Shown here: positions 8,611 to 18,864 of the stretch, in pieces
Position numbering within the stretch: position 1 is the first letter of the stretch
How the letters are laid out: each line of letters starts with the position of its first letter
Assembly (NCBI RefSeq): GCF_913773725.1
Contig: NZ_CAJYGK010000150.1
Location: forward strand, 1-42,263
Source: an uncultured Aquabacterium sp.
GTDB lineage: Bacteria > Pseudomonadota > Gammaproteobacteria > Burkholderiales > Burkholderiaceae_C
Length of the DNA: 42,263 bases
Reading direction: 5' to 3'
Made by a program: the position numbers and the translations under genes
The notes under the pieces: generated by a model
Seen by the model: the letters and a program-made list of their open reading frames with translations, nothing else
Told to the model about the DNA's origin: nothing
Database searches by the model: none

Positions 8611-11202
8611 TCAGGATTCGAGCGCAGCCAGCAGCTCGGTTTCGACCTTCAGCTGGGCCTTGTCCTGGCGCAGCACGTCGCCGGTCACCAGGAAGGTGTC
8701 CTCCACGCGCTCGCCAAGCGTGCTGACCTTGGCCAGTTGCACGTTGATGTGGTGGCGGGCCAGCGTGCGCGCGATGACGTACAGCAGGCCGGAGCGGTCA
8801 CTGGCGGACACGGTCAGCAACCATCGTTGCGCGCGCTCGTCGGGACGAAGGCTGACGCGGGGCTGCACGGGGAAGGACTTCACGCGGCGCGACAGCCGGG
8901 CGCGTGACGGCTCATGCAGATCGGCACTGGACGCCACCGATTCGGCCAGCTGGGTTTCCACCAGCGCGATCAGATCGCGGTAATGCACGCCCTCGAACTG
9001 AACGGCACCGCCCGTGAGGATCTGGAAGGTGTCGATTGCGTAACCGGTCTTCGAGGTGTGGATGCGCGCGTCCTGGATGCTGAACCCGGCGCGATCGAAG
9101 TAGCCGCAGATGCGAGCGAACAGGTCGGGCCGGTCGGGCGAGTAGACGAGCACCTGCAAGCCTTCGCCGACGGGCGACAGGCGGGCGGCCACCACAGGCT
9201 TCTGGGTCTCGACGTGGCGCCACAGCATGCGGGTGTGCCAGGCGATGTCGGCGGCATCGTGGCGCGCGAAGTAGCTGGTGTCGAGCGTGCTCCACAGCTT
9301 CTGCTCGATGCCGTTGGGCATGAAGTACAGGGCCAGCGTGTGGCGCGCCTGCTGCTTGCGCGCTTCGATCTCGGCATCCAGATGCGGGCGGGCGCCGCCC
9401 AGCGCACGCAAGGTGAGCTTGAAGAGGTCTTCCAGCAGCTTGCCCTTCCAGGCGTTCCACACCTTGGGGCTGGTGCCCCGGATGTCGGCCACGGTCAGCA
9501 GGTACAGACCGGTCAGGAAGCGTTCGTTGCCGACGCGGCGGGCAAAGGCCTGGATCACGTCGGGATCGGACAGGTCTTCCTTCTGGGCCACGCGCGACAT
9601 GGTGAGGTGCTCGGCCACGAGGAACTCGACCAGTTGTGCGTCCTCGCCGGTGATGCCGTGGTCCTTGCAGAAACGGCGCACTTCCACCGCACCGAGCTCG
9701 GAGTGGTCGCCGCCGCGGCCCTTGGCCACGTCGTGGAAGAGGGCCGCGACGTACAGCAGGTACGGCTTGTCCCACTCGGCCGCCAGTTGTGTGCAGAACG
9801 GGTACTCGTGGGCGTGCTCCGGGATGAAGAAGCGGCGCATGTTGCGCACGACCATGAGGATGTGCTGGTCCACGGTGTAGACGTGGAAGAGGTCGTGCTG
9901 CATCTGCCCCACGATGCGACGGAAGACCCAGAGGTAGCGGCCGAGCACCGAAGTCTGGTTCAGCAGGCGCAGCAGGTGGGTCTGACCATGGTCGGCCTTC
10001 AGGATCTGCATGAAGGCGGCATGGTTGGCCGGATCACGCCGGAAGGACGCGTCCATCACGTTGCGGGCGTTGTACAGCGCGCGCAGGGTGCGGGCCGAGA
10101 GGCCTTTGAGCGTCTTGTCCTGCTGCAGGGCGAGGAAGGTCGCGAAGATGGCGTGGCGGTCCTGCTCGTAGAGGTCGTCCCGGGCCACCTCAAGAAAGCC
10201 GCCGCGGTCGAAGAAGCGTTCGTCGATCGGGCGCATGGGCGCATCTTGCTGGCCCCGCACGCGCTCCTCGATGTTGAGGATGAGGATCTGGTTGAGCTGG
10301 GTGACGGCCTTGGCCGCCCAGTAGTAACGGCGCATCAGCGCTTCGCTGGCGCGCAGGGCCTTGGTGCTTTCGTAGCCGAAGCTGGTGGCCACGGCCGTCT
10401 GCAGGTCGAACACGAGGCGGTCTTCACGGCGGCCGGCCAGCTGGTGCAAACGGGTGCGGATGAGCTTGAGCAGGCCTTCGTTGCGTTGCAGCTGCCGGGC
10501 CTCGAAGGGCGTCAGCAGGCCGTTGCGGGCGAGTTCGGCCCAGTTGCGGCCCAGCCGGGCCGCGCGCGCCAGCCACAGCACCACCTGCAGGTCGCGCAGG
10601 CCCCCGGGGCTTTCCTTGCAGTTCGGCTCCAGTGCATACGGGGTGTCTTCGTACTTGGTGTGGCGCTGGCGCATTTCCAGCAGCTTGGCCGTCAGGAAGG
10701 CGGGCACATCCATGTGCTCATGGGTGCTGGCCTCCAGTTCGTCGAAACGGGTGCGTGTGCCGCAGATGAAGCGGGACTCGAGCAGGGCCGTCTGCACCGT
10801 CACGTCGCGCTGGGCCTCTTCGGCACACTCGGCCACGGTGCGCACGCTGGAGCCGATCTCCAGACCAATGTCCCAGCACGCGCTGATGAAGGCCTCGATG
10901 CGGGGGGCGCTGAGGTCTTCGCCGGTGACCGAGGGCACGACAGGCAGCAGCACCAGGACGTCGATGTCCGAGTAGGGGAAGAGCTCACCGCGGCCATAGC
11001 CGCCCACGGCCACCAGGGCGGCGCCGCGGGGCATGTCGGATGCCTCCCAAAGGCGCGTCAGGGTGCGGTCGACCAGCCGGGCCAGTTGGGTCAGCAGCTG
11101 GCATGCGGACGACGCGGTGGCCCGCGTGTCCTGGAACTGGGTCAGCAGATCGGTCTTGGCGGCGCGGAAGTCGCTGCGCAGGGCGGCAATGTCCAGGGTC
11201 AT
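8611..11202 (-). CDS. glnD: Bifunctional uridylyltransferase/uridylyl-removing enzyme GlnD
   Basis: Nitrogen-status sensor that uridylylates PII (GlnB/GlnK) when glutamine is low and removes UMP when glutamine is high. The product is 863 aa, close to the family norm of 850-900. The N-terminal nucleotidyltransferase has GGYGRGE (67-73) and the DID aspartates (79-81). Next is the GlnD-specific helical region, then an HD domain in the middle of the protein (HVYTVDQH and LFHDVAKGRGGDHSELG), and two C-terminal ACT domains (LVYSPDRPDLFARICGYFDRAGFSIQDARI and LTVSASDRSGLLYVIARTLARHHINVQLAKV, by start and end residues of each segment) that would bind glutamine. The frame stays open upstream into map, but family similarity starts at MTLDIAALRS, so the ATG at 11202 is used. 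It lies 89 nt downstream of map, beyond map's terminator. Confidence 0.96.
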   Translation of the reverse strand: MTLDIAALRSDFRAAKTDLLTQFQDTRATASSACQLLTQLARLVDRTLTRLWEASDMPRGAALVAVGGYGRGELFPYSDIDVLVLLPVVPSVTGEDLSAPRIEAFISACWDIGLEIGSSVRTVAECAEEAQRDVTVQTALLESRFICGTRTRFDELEASTHEHMDVPAFLTAKLLEMRQRHTKYEDTPYALEPNCKESPGGLRDLQVVLWLARAARLGRNWAELARNGLLTPFEARQLQRNEGLLKLIRTRLHQLAGRREDRLVFDLQTAVATSFGYESTKALRASEALMRRYYWAAKAVTQLNQILILNIEERVRGQQDAPMRPIDERFFDRGGFLEVARDDLYEQDRHAIFATFLALQQDKTLKGLSARTLRALYNARNVMDASFRRDPANHAAFMQILKADHGQTHLLRLLNQTSVLGRYLWVFRRIVGQMQHDLFHVYTVDQHILMVVRNMRRFFIPEHAHEYPFCTQLAAEWDKPYLLYVAALFHDVAKGRGGDHSELGAVEVRRFCKDHGITGEDAQLVEFLVAEHLTMSRVAQKEDLSDPDVIQAFARRVGNERFLTGLYLLTVADIRGTSPKVWNAWKGKLLEDLFKLTLRALGGARPHLDAEIEARKQQARHTLALYFMPNGIEQKLWSTLDTSYFARHDAADIAWHTRMLWRHVETQKPVVAARLSPVGEGLQVLVYSPDRPDLFARICGYFDRAGFSIQDARIHTSKTGYAIDTFQILTGGAVQFEGVHYRDLIALVETQLAESVASSADLHEPSRARLSRRVKSFPVQPRVSLRPDERAQRWLLTVSASDRSGLLYVIARTLARHHINVQLAKVSTLGERVEDTFLVTGDVLRQDKAQLKVETELLAALES

Positions 11203-11242
11203 GGCGGGAGAGGGTACGGCAACCTGGCCCTGGCGGGCCCCG

Positions 11243-11283
11243 AAAAAAACAGGCAGTGCCCCGGGTTGTTGTGCCGGGGCTGG
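11243..11283 (-). terminator. Rho-independent terminator downstream of map
   Basis: Read on the minus strand: GCCCCGG (11280-11274), loop CACAACAAC, CCGGGGC (11264-11258), then a short stretch and seven T residues (11249-11243). The stem can be lengthened by CAG/CTG pairing around a bulge. It lies between map and glnD, so glnD probably has its own promoter or depends on read-through. Confidence 0.65.
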
Positions 11284-11291
11284 GCGCCGCG

Positions 11292-12113
11292 TCAGGCGCT
11301 GGCGGTCTGGGTGGCCTGGATGAACTCCGGAACGGGCGGGCTGCCGGCCGACAGGGTCAGCACCTCGTATCCGGTTTCGGTCACCAGCACGGTGTGCTCC
11401 CACTGGGCAGAGAGCGAGCGGTCCTTGGTCACGATGGTCCAGCCGTCGCCCAGCGACTTGATGTCCTTCTTGCCCGCGTTGATCATGGGCTCGATGGTGA
11501 AGATCATGCCGGGCTTGAGTTCTTCCAGCGTGCCGGGGCGACCGTAGTGCAGCACCTGCGGCTCTTCGTGGAACTTGCGGCCGATGCCGTGGCCACAGAA
11601 CTCGCGCACCACCGAGAAGCCGTTGTTCTCGGCAAAGGTCTGGATGGTGTGGCCGATGTCGCCCAGGCGTGCGCCGGGCTTGACCTTGGCGATGCCCTTC
11701 CACATGGCGTCGTAGGTGAAGGCGCACAGGCGCTTGGCCGCGATCGAGCCGTTGCCGCAGATGAACATGCGGCTGGTGTCGCCGTGCCAGCCATCCTTGA
11801 TGACGGTGATGTCGATGTTGACGATGTCGCCGTCCTTCAGGGGGCGGTCGTTCGGGATGCCGTGACAGACCTGGTGGTTGATCGACGTGCAGATCGACTT
11901 GGGGTAGGGCTTGTGGCCGCCCGGCGCGTAGTTCAGCGGCGCGGGGATGGTGCCCTGCACGTTGACCATGTAGTCGTGGGCGAGGCGATCCAGCTCTTCG
12001 GTGGTGACGCCGGGCTTCACGAACGGCGTGAGGTAGTCCAGCACCTCGGAGGCGAGGCGGCCGGCAACGCGCATGGCGTCGATCTCGGCGCCGGTCTTGA
12101 TGGTGATGCTCAT
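11292..12113 (-). CDS. map: Methionine aminopeptidase, type I
   Basis: Removes the initiator methionine from nascent proteins. The 273-aa product begins MSITIKTGAEIDAMRVAGRL, typical of proteobacterial Map, which fixes the start. Substrate and metal ligands are visible: H84 in CHGIPNDR, D101 in NIDITVIKDG, D112 in GDTSRMF, the His of CGHGIGRKFHEEP, the Glu of FTIEPM and the Glu of WEHTVLV. There is no N-terminal SH3 or zinc extension, so it is type Ia. In many proteobacteria map sits beside rpsB, but here it is followed by glnD, the E. coli-like map-glnD order. There is no Shine-Dalgarno; a -10 box (GATAAT) ends 8 nt before the ATG. Confidence 0.96.
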   Translation of the reverse strand: MSITIKTGAEIDAMRVAGRLASEVLDYLTPFVKPGVTTEELDRLAHDYMVNVQGTIPAPLNYAPGGHKPYPKSICTSINHQVCHGIPNDRPLKDGDIVNIDITVIKDGWHGDTSRMFICGNGSIAAKRLCAFTYDAMWKGIAKVKPGARLGDIGHTIQTFAENNGFSVVREFCGHGIGRKFHEEPQVLHYGRPGTLEELKPGMIFTIEPMINAGKKDIKSLGDGWTIVTKDRSLSAQWEHTVLVTETGYEVLTLSAGSPPVPEFIQATQTASA

Positions 12114-12121
12114 GGGCAGGG

Positions 12122-12151
12122 ATTATCCGCAATTGGCGTGGGGTATGTCGC
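12122..12151 (-). promoter_or_regulatory. Candidate map promoter, near-leaderless
   Basis: On the minus strand GCGACA (12151-12146) and GATAAT (12127-12122) are separated by 18 nt. The ATG begins 8 nt after the -10 box, so transcription should start at or within a base or two of the start codon. Matches to sigma-70 consensus are 4/6 for the -35 and 5/6 for the -10. Confidence 0.55.
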
Positions 12152-12205
12152 TGTCATGGGAAACACAAACAGAGGGGGTGGCGGGCTTTCCCGGACAGGG
12201 GCCGG

Positions 12206-12211
12206 TAAAAT
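12206..12211 (+). promoter_or_regulatory. Candidate -10 box for purL
   Basis: TAAAAT lies 54 nt upstream of the chosen purL ATG, in the divergent map/purL region. No good -35 is visible at the right spacing, so support is limited to the hexamer and its position. Confidence 0.3.
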
Positions 12212-12265
12212 TCTCGTTTTTCCGCACGACCGCCCTCCGCCGTGACCGAACGCACCCCCGCACCG

Positions 12266-15200
12266 ATGTCGACCCTGATGCACTTCGAGGGCGGCAACGC
12301 CCTGGCTCCCCACCAGATCCACGCGCTGCTGCCGAAGCTGCAGGCCATCAACCCGAAGATCACGGCCGTGCATGCGCGGCACGTGCACTGGGTGGCCGCC
12401 GACCAGGCCCTGGCCGCCGGTGAGGTCGACAAGCTGGCCGCGCTGCTGAACTACGGCGACGCCTATGAGGGGCCGCTGGACGGCGAGCTGATCGTGGTGG
12501 CGCCGCGCCTGGGCACGCTGTCGCCCTGGGCGTCGAAGGCGACCGACATTGCGCACAACTGCGGCCTGGCGATTCGCCGCGTGGAGCGCGTGACCGAGTA
12601 CCGCCTGACGTTGAAGGCCGGTCTGCTGGGTTCGCTGACGGGCGGCGCCAAGGGCCTGACCGCCGACGAACTGGCCGCCTGCGCCGCGCTGCTGCACGAC
12701 CGCATGACGGAAAGCGTGCTGCTGGCCCGCGACGAGGCCCGCCACCTGTTCGACGAGAAGCCCGGTCAGCCCATGGCCCATGTGGACGTGCTGGCCCGTG
12801 GTCGCGCGGCGCTGGAAGAAGCCAACGTGAGCTTCGGCCTGGCCCTGTCGGATGACGAGATCGACTACCTGGTGAACGCCTTCACCGGCCTGAAGCGCAA
12901 CCCGACGGACGTGGAGCTGATGATGTTCGCCCAGGCGAACTCGGAGCACTGCCGTCACAAGATCTTCAACGCGAAGTTCACCATCGACGGCCAGGAGCAG
13001 GACCTGTCGATGTTCGGCATGATCCGCCACACCGAGAAGGTCAGCCCGCAGCACACCGTGGTGGCCTACTCGGACAACGCCTCGATCATGGAAGGCCACG
13101 CCATCGAGCGCTGGATGCCCGAGGGCTACACCAACGCGCCGCAGTACAAGGCCCGCGACGAGCTGGCCCACGTGCTGATGAAGGTGGAAACGCACAACCA
13201 CCCGACGGCGATTTCGCCGTTCCCGGGCGCCTCGACCGGCGCTGGCGGTGAGATCCGCGACGAAGGCGCCACGGGCCGCGGCTCGCGTCCGAAGTCGGGC
13301 CTCACGGGCTTCTCGGTGTCGAACCTGCACCTGCCGGGCACGAACGAGCCGTGGGAGCAGAACCCCGTCGGCAAGCCCGAGCACATCGCCAGCCCGCTGC
13401 AGATCATGACCGAAGGCCCGTTGGGCGGCGCCGCGTTCAACAACGAGTTCGGCCGTTCGAACCTGGGCGGTTACTTCCGCGTGTTCGAGCAGACGGTGGG
13501 TGAGGGCGCCGAGGCCATCCGCCGCGGCTACCACAAGCCCATCATGATTGCCGGCGGCATCGGCACCATCAGCGCCGAGCAGACCAAGAAGGTCGTGTTC
13601 GGTGCGGGCACGCTGCTGATCCAGCTGGGTGGCCCGGGCATGCGCATCGGCATGGCCGGTGCGGCGGCCTCGTCGATGGCTGCCGGCACGAACGCGGCTG
13701 ACCTCGATTTCGATTCGGTGCAGCGCGGCAACCCGGAAATCGAACGCCGCGCACAGGAAGTCATCAACCACTGCTGGGGCTTGGGCGCGAACAACCCGAT
13801 TCTGGCGATCCACGACGTGGGGGCGGGCGGCATCTCGAACGCCTTCCCCGAGCTGGTGGACGGCGCCGGCAAGGGCGCGCGCTTCGACCTGAGCAAGGTG
13901 CCGCTGGAAGAAACCGGGCTGGCCCCGAAGGAAATCTGGTGCAACGAGAGCCAGGAGCGCTACGTCCTGGCCATCGCCCCGGAAAGCCTGCCCATCTTCA
14001 CGGCGATGTGCGAGCGCGAGCGCTGCCCGTTCGGCGTGATCGGCACTGCGACCGAAGCGCTGGAACTGATCCTCGAAGACACAACGCAACCGCAGGCCGA
14101 CAAGGCCGTGGACATGCCGATGGAGGTGCTGCTGGGCAAGCCGCCCAAGATGCATCGCGTCGTTGAGCGCGTGCAATGGGACGGCGGCCAGCTGGACCTG
14201 ACCGGCGTGCAGCTGGAGCAGGTCGCGATGGACGTGTTGCGCCATCCGACCGTGGCCAGCAAGCGCTTTTTGATCACCATCGGCGACCGCACCGTGGGTG
14301 GCCTGAACCACCGCGACCAGATGGTCGGCCCGTGGCAGGTGCCCGTGGCCGACGTGGCCGTGACCCTGGCCGACTTCAAGGGCTTTGCCGGCGAAGCCAT
14401 GGCCATGGGCGAGCGCACCCCGCTGGCCTCGGTCAACGCGCCCGCATCGGGCCGCATGGCCGTGGGGGAGGCGATCACCAACCTGCTGGCGGCACCGATC
14501 GAGCTGCCGCGCGTGAAGCTGTCAGCCAACTGGATGGCGGCCTGCGGTGAAAAGGGCGAAGACGCCGCGCTGTACGACACCGTGAAGGCCGTGGGCCTGG
14601 AGCTGTGTCCCGCGTTGGGCATTTCCATCCCGGTGGGCAAGGACTCGCTGTCGATGCGCACCAAGTGGAGCGACAACGGGGCCACCAAGCAGGTGACGGC
14701 GCCTGTGTCGCTGATCGTGACCGCGTTCGCGTCGATCGCAGATGTGCGCGGCACGCTGACGCCGCAGTTGGTGACGCAGGAAAACGGCCAGCCGCTGGAC
14801 ACCACCCTGATCCTGGTGGATCTGGGCGAAGGCAAGAAGCGCATGGGCGGCTCGATGCTGGCCCAGGTGCTGAACCAGTTCGGCAACGAGGTGCCGGACG
14901 TCGACAACCCCGAGCTGCTCAAGGCCACGGTGAATGCGGTGAACGCCCTGCGCGCCGATGGCAAGCTGCTGGCCTACCACGACCGGGGTGACGGCGGCCT
15001 GTGGGCGACCGTGTGCGAGATGGCCTTTGCCGGCCACACGGGCGTGAGCATCAACGTCGACATGCTGGTGACGGAAAGCGCCGGCATCGACGACAGCCGC
15101 GCCGACTTCGGTGACTCGAAGAACTGGGCCGGCCAGGTGGGCGAGCGCCGCAACGAGCTGACGCTCAAGGCGCTGTTCAACGAAGAACTCGGCGTGGTGC

Positions 15201-16300
15201 TGCAGGTGCGCACCGCCGAGCGTGACGCCGTGCTGCAGGTGCTGCGTGCCCACGGACTGAGCAAGCACACCCATGTGATCGGCAAGCCCAACCTGAAGGG
15301 CCAGGCCGCGCAGGAAGTGCAAGTGTGGCGCGACGCCAAGGCGGTGCTGACGGCCCCGCTGGAGCAGCTGCACAAGACCTGGGACGAGGTGAGCTGGCGC
15401 ATTGCCCAGCTGCGCGACAACCCGGCCTGTGCCGACAGCGAACACGCCGCCGTGGGGACGCCGGCCGATCCGGGCATGAGCCTGCACCTGACCTTCGACC
15501 CGCTGGACGACGTGGCCGCGCCTTTCATCCACAAGGCGCGCCCGAAGGTCGCCATCCTGCGCGAGCAGGGCGTGAACTCGCACGTGGAAATGGCCTACGC
15601 CATGCACCTGGGCGGCTTCGACACCTTCGACGTGCACATGAGCGACCTGCAGGCCGGCCGCGCCCGTCTGGACCAGTTCCAGGGCTTTGTGGCGTGCGGT
15701 GGCTTCAGCTACGGCGACACGCTGGGCGCCGGTGAAGGCTGGGCCCGCTCCATCATGTTCAACCCGCAGCTGGCCGAGCAGTTTGCGGCCTTCTTCGGTC
15801 GCACCGACACCTTCGCGCTGGGCGTGTGCAATGGCTGCCAGATGCTGGCGGCGCTCAGCCCCATCATCCCCGGTGCGCAGGACTGGCCGAAGTTCACCCA
15901 CAACCAGAGCACGCGCTTCGAAGCGCGCCTGAGCCTGGTCGAGGTGCTGGAGAGCCCGTCGCTGTTCTTCCAGGGCATGGCCGGCAGCCGCATGCCGATC
16001 GCCGTGTCGCACGGGGAAGGCTTTGCCAACTTCGCCCAGCGTGGCGACCAGGCCAAGGTGCACCGCGCGCTGCGCTACGTGGACAACGCCGGTGCGCCGA
16101 CCGAGGTGTACCCGTTCAACCCGAACGGCTCGCCCGAAGGCCTGACCGCGGTGACGACGGCCGATGGCCGCTTCACGGCCATGATGCCGCACCCGGAGCG
16201 CGTGTTCCGCAACATCCAGATGAGCTGGACGAGCGGCGACAAGAGTGCTCCGAGCCCGTGGCTGCGCATGTTCCGCAACGCCCGCAAGTGGGTGGGCTGA
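12266..16300 (+). CDS. purL: Phosphoribosylformylglycinamidine synthase, single-chain PurL
   Basis: Fourth step of de novo purine synthesis: FGAR + ATP + glutamine to FGAM. This is the large form (1344 aa from this start) that fuses the PurS-like N-terminal domain, the two AIRS-like ATP-binding halves and the C-terminal glutaminase. Visible motifs are [15 protein letters not shown] and [20 protein letters not shown] in the synthetase, [33 protein letters not shown], and the class I glutaminase nucleophile in GVCNGCQML (C1188) with MPHPERVFR near the end. Start choice is uncertain: a GTG at 12242 is in frame and would add eight residues (MTERTPAP), and an ATG at 12278 is also possible. It ends 2 nt from the convergent membrane-protein gene. 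Confidence 0.96.
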   Translation: MSTLMHFEGGNALAPHQIHALLPKLQAINPKITAVHARHVHWVAADQALAAGEVDKLAALLNYGDAYEGPLDGELIVVAPRLGTLSPWASKATDIAHNCGLAIRRVERVTEYRLTLKAGLLGSLTGGAKGLTADELAACAALLHDRMTESVLLARDEARHLFDEKPGQPMAHVDVLARGRAALEEANVSFGLALSDDEIDYLVNAFTGLKRNPTDVELMMFAQANSEHCRHKIFNAKFTIDGQEQDLSMFGMIRHTEKVSPQHTVVAYSDNASIMEGHAIERWMPEGYTNAPQYKARDELAHVLMKVETHNHPTAISPFPGASTGAGGEIRDEGATGRGSRPKSGLTGFSVSNLHLPGTNEPWEQNPVGKPEHIASPLQIMTEGPLGGAAFNNEFGRSNLGGYFRVFEQTVGEGAEAIRRGYHKPIMIAGGIGTISAEQTKKVVFGAGTLLIQLGGPGMRIGMAGAAASSMAAGTNAADLDFDSVQRGNPEIERRAQEVINHCWGLGANNPILAIHDVGAGGISNAFPELVDGAGKGARFDLSKVPLEETGLAPKEIWCNESQERYVLAIAPESLPIFTAMCERERCPFGVIGTATEALELILEDTTQPQADKAVDMPMEVLLGKPPKMHRVVERVQWDGGQLDLTGVQLEQVAMDVLRHPTVASKRFLITIGDRTVGGLNHRDQMVGPWQVPVADVAVTLADFKGFAGEAMAMGERTPLASVNAPASGRMAVGEAITNLLAAPIELPRVKLSANWMAACGEKGEDAALYDTVKAVGLELCPALGISIPVGKDSLSMRTKWSDNGATKQVTAPVSLIVTAFASIADVRGTLTPQLVTQENGQPLDTTLILVDLGEGKKRMGGSMLAQVLNQFGNEVPDVDNPELLKATVNAVNALRADGKLLAYHDRGDGGLWATVCEMAFAGHTGVSINVDMLVTESAGIDDSRADFGDSKNWAGQVGERRNELTLKALFNEELGVVLQVRTAERDAVLQVLRAHGLSKHTHVIGKPNLKGQAAQEVQVWRDAKAVLTAPLEQLHKTWDEVSWRIAQLRDNPACADSEHAAVGTPADPGMSLHLTFDPLDDVAAPFIHKARPKVAILREQGVNSHVEMAYAMHLGGFDTFDVHMSDLQAGRARLDQFQGFVACGGFSYGDTLGAGEGWARSIMFNPQLAEQFAAFFGRTDTFALGVCNGCQMLAALSPIIPGAQDWPKFTHNQSTRFEARLSLVEVLESPSLFFQGMAGSRMPIAVSHGEGFANFAQRGDQAKVHRALRYVDNAGAPTEVYPFNPNGSPEGLTAVTTADGRFTAMMPHPERVFRNIQMSWTSGDKSAPSPWLRMFRNARKWVG

Positions 16301-16302
16301 TC

Positions 16303-18390
16303 TCAGCCTGACGCAGTGCCGGGCCGGGCCGAGGAGCCCACCCCGGCGCTGTGCCGAGGGGCCGCATACCACGCGTCCCAGGCACAAAACAGGCTCCATC
16401 CGAGCTGTGCGGTCCAAGCCTGCACCAGAATGCGTGGGGCGATGTCCGCCGAGCCGTGCCACCACACCCAGCTGGCGCGCACGGTGATGACGCTGGCCCA
16501 GCCAGCAGCCACAAGGAACATGGCGAGGCCCAGGCCGGCTCGACGTTGCAGCCACTGCGCGCTGCCGGGCACGGCAAACGACGCCAGAGCGGCCAGAACG
16601 GCAGGAACGGGCGTGCCCATGGTGGTGCGTGCAGGAACGGTGCGCCGCGGTGCGGCTGCACGCACGCGCAGCAGCGCCACCACACGCCGCGCAGTGATGG
16701 CCGAACGCACGGTGCCCTCGAGAACCGCGCCATCGCGCAGCCTCAGTCGCAGCCAGCCGTCATCCGCAGGTTGACGCAGCATGCGCGACCAGAAAGGCAG
16801 GCTCGCAACGGCGGGCAGGCTGGCGCGAACGATGTCCGCCCTGGCAACGCGGTGCTCCAGAACGCGACGGCCCAGGGTCACCTTGAAGCACAACAGGCGC
16901 CGATCCGTGAGGACCATCCACCGCTGGCCGCCCAGCGGCTGCAGGATGAAGGTCTCGCGTACTTGTTCTCCGGGCTCCAGGATCGACGCCAGGGTTTCGT
17001 CGCTTTGCAGCCAGCGCACGGCCAATGCGTTCAGCAGGCCTTCGGCCCAAGAGGCCTCCGCCAGTCGCTTCATCTGGCGCTGCGCCGCGTACAGAAGAAC
17101 CACCAGCCCGGCCAGCATGCCGATGGCCACGGCCCACAGGGTCAGGCGCGCCATGTCGGGGCTGCTCGGGACATTGGCTTGCCAGTGATGCAGCACCGCC
17201 CGCCAGACCACGAACCATGCCGGCAGGATGAGCCAGGGCCAGCTGGCGCGCAGCGCCGCCTTCCCGAGCGCCGGGCCCGCCAGCACCGGCGTCCCCAGGG
17301 TGGCCAGTCGCACGTGCATGCTGCGCACGTGCGCCGATTGAGCCAGTCGCTTCTGCCAGGCCAATGCGGCCAGTGCCAATGCGAGGCCGAGCACGCCAAC
17401 GCGCAGGCCCCAGAGATGAAGCCGGTCGTAGCCCCGACGCTGCGTGAGCAGCGCCGCGAGTTCCGCCCGGGTGTCGGTGTTGCCGAAGTCGCTCAGCTCG
17501 GTGCGGTCGAGGCCGAATCGCCGCACACGCCAGGTTGCGCCGTCGACCACCAGCAAGGCGTCGCGGCGCCAGGCCAGGTCCTGAGGCTCTGCGTCGTCGG
17601 GCAAGGGCAGGGCCTGCTCGCTGCCATCCGGCCAGACATGGACGACGCGCCCGATCTGCATGCCGTTGCGCATCCGGGCGACGCTGGCCAGTGGCCGGAC
17701 GGCGCCCTCGGACTGCGGAACCGGCGCCGCCCAGCTGAGGTACCGTGCTGCCGACTCGTTCTGCGTCAACGGGATACGCTGACGCTCCTGCAAGGTCTGC
17801 GGGTCGAGCTCGACCAGCGCGAATCGGTTGGTGTCCGTGGTCCACAACGCGGACGGCGTCCACCACAGGCCGTTGGTGAACCGGTACAGCCCGGGTGGGG
17901 TGACGCCGCGGAATCGCCCGTCGGCCTCGAACACCAGCACACGGTGGCCGCCTGCCGTGGCCACGGCAATCGATCCGAGCGGGCTGACCGCCAGGGTCAT
18001 CGGGTGATCCAGCAGCCCCTTGAGGTGATCGGGCCATTGCAGGACGGTGCGTTCGCTGAGACGCCGGGTGCCCGTGTCCAGCCAGTGCACCACCGGGCTG
18101 CCGTTCTGGCTGACGAGCAGCCGTTGACCCGGCGCCGGCGTGATGGCGGCCGGGCGATCCGGCAGACCGAGCGAGGTGATGGGAACGCGCGCCAGCACGG
18201 CACCGTCGGTATCGAGTTGCCAGAACGCCTGGTTGACGCCCAGCCAGACTTGGCCATCCGGCATGGCAGCCAGGGCCTGAGGGCCTTGCAGGCGCCCAGC
18301 TTGTTGCTGGGCCCAAAGGCTGACGGCAATGGCCGCCAGCGATGCCAGCACGGCAATCCATGCCAACTGGCGAAGCATGCGCTCGGCCAT
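16303..18390 (-). CDS. Multi-domain membrane protein: propeller-like, PH-like and TM segments
   Basis: I do not recognise this 695-aa protein as a named family. An N-terminal membrane anchor (about 8-28) precedes about 280 residues with repeated short strands such as PDGQVWLGVNQAFWQLDTDG and GSIAVATAGGHRVLVFEADG, resembling an NHL/beta-propeller domain facing the periplasm. Three further membrane segments follow at about 325-440 (LRVGVLGLALALAALAW, WPWLILPAWFVVWRAVL, LWAVAIGMLAGLVVLLYAA). Then comes a PH-like module (GEQVRETFIL..RWMVLTDRRLLCFKV..HRVARADIV), and finally two C-terminal membrane segments with a VPGSAQWLQRRAGLG motif reminiscent of small TM2/DUF5683-type domains. The start at 18390 is chosen for the strong purine-rich site GGGAGGGAGAG; an ATG at 18426 adds 12 residues. 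It is transcribed alone, and a dyad surrounds its putative -10. Function unknown; domain calls are by eye. Confidence 0.75.
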   Translation of the reverse strand: MAERMLRQLAWIAVLASLAAIAVSLWAQQQAGRLQGPQALAAMPDGQVWLGVNQAFWQLDTDGAVLARVPITSLGLPDRPAAITPAPGQRLLVSQNGSPVVHWLDTGTRRLSERTVLQWPDHLKGLLDHPMTLAVSPLGSIAVATAGGHRVLVFEADGRFRGVTPPGLYRFTNGLWWTPSALWTTDTNRFALVELDPQTLQERQRIPLTQNESAARYLSWAAPVPQSEGAVRPLASVARMRNGMQIGRVVHVWPDGSEQALPLPDDAEPQDLAWRRDALLVVDGATWRVRRFGLDRTELSDFGNTDTRAELAALLTQRRGYDRLHLWGLRVGVLGLALALAALAWQKRLAQSAHVRSMHVRLATLGTPVLAGPALGKAALRASWPWLILPAWFVVWRAVLHHWQANVPSSPDMARLTLWAVAIGMLAGLVVLLYAAQRQMKRLAEASWAEGLLNALAVRWLQSDETLASILEPGEQVRETFILQPLGGQRWMVLTDRRLLCFKVTLGRRVLEHRVARADIVRASLPAVASLPFWSRMLRQPADDGWLRLRLRDGAVLEGTVRSAITARRVVALLRVRAAAPRRTVPARTTMGTPVPAVLAALASFAVPGSAQWLQRRAGLGLAMFLVAAGWASVITVRASWVWWHGSADIAPRILVQAWTAQLGWSLFCAWDAWYAAPRHSAGVGSSARPGTASG

Positions 18391-18415
18391 CTCTCCCTCC
18401 CGAATCGTGTTCTTG

Positions 18416-18436
18416 TGTCGGCTCACTATACCGACA
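18416..18436 (-). promoter_or_regulatory. Inverted repeat enclosing the -10 of the membrane-protein gene
   Basis: TGTCGG (18416-18421) and CCGACA (18431-18436) are perfect arms separated by 9 nt. The minus-strand hexamer TATAGT (18430-18425) sits inside the spacer. The start codon is 34 nt further on, behind a strong ribosome site. A repressor operator over a promoter would look like this; no protein can be named. Confidence 0.45.
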
Positions 18437-18511
18437 GCACGAAGGGGGAGCGGATGCAGAACCGGACACCTGGCAGCCGATCACCCCGGCTACGCAGGTC
18501 GGACAGGGGGC

Positions 18512-18832
18512 TCAGGCCGCTTGCGGAATCAGGCGAGCGGTGTAGCCCTGGCCTGATGTGATCACCGCCAGCAGGCGATCGATGTTGGGGTGCTTGCCCG
18601 GGTTGGCACGCGAGTCGGCCGTGTGCTCGGCATAGATCTCGAGGCCTTCCTCGGCCGCGGCCACATTGATGCTGCCGTGCTTGGCGGCCAGTGCGGCATA
18701 CACCGCGAGCGAGCCGGCCTGGCCAGGCTTGTTTTCGATGCGGGCGGCCACCTGGCCGGCTGCGTCGATCAGTTCCAGGGCCGCGAGGTGGGCGACCGGG
18801 GGCAGTTGCTTGAGGTTGTCGGCAAAGGCCAT
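18512..18832 (-). CDS. DUF2322-family protein
   Basis: Small soluble protein of 106 aa that fits the DUF2322 pattern known from betaproteobacteria: MAFADNLKQLPPVAHLAALELIDAAGQ at the N-terminus, ENKPGQAGSLAVY in the middle and EGLEIYAEHTADSRANPGKHPNIDRLLA towards the end (segments by first and last residues). No signal peptide or membrane segment. The ATG at 18832 starts the conserved region and has GGAG about 10 nt upstream; the frame extends further up but is not family-like. It lies 32 nt after the PRPP-synthase-like gene and is probably the last gene of that cluster. Function unknown. Confidence 0.8.
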   Translation of the reverse strand: MAFADNLKQLPPVAHLAALELIDAAGQVAARIENKPGQAGSLAVYAALAAKHGSINVAAAEEGLEIYAEHTADSRANPGKHPNIDRLLAVITSGQGYTARLIPQAA

Positions 18833-18864
18833 GGTGAGCAAGCTCCGGGGGCGGAGCACAGGGG

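Noticed and set aside
12110-16555. Two long minus-strand frames opposite purL
   Set aside because: Antisense shadows of purL with the typical Ala/Gly/His/Arg-rich composition; no ribosome site or family match.
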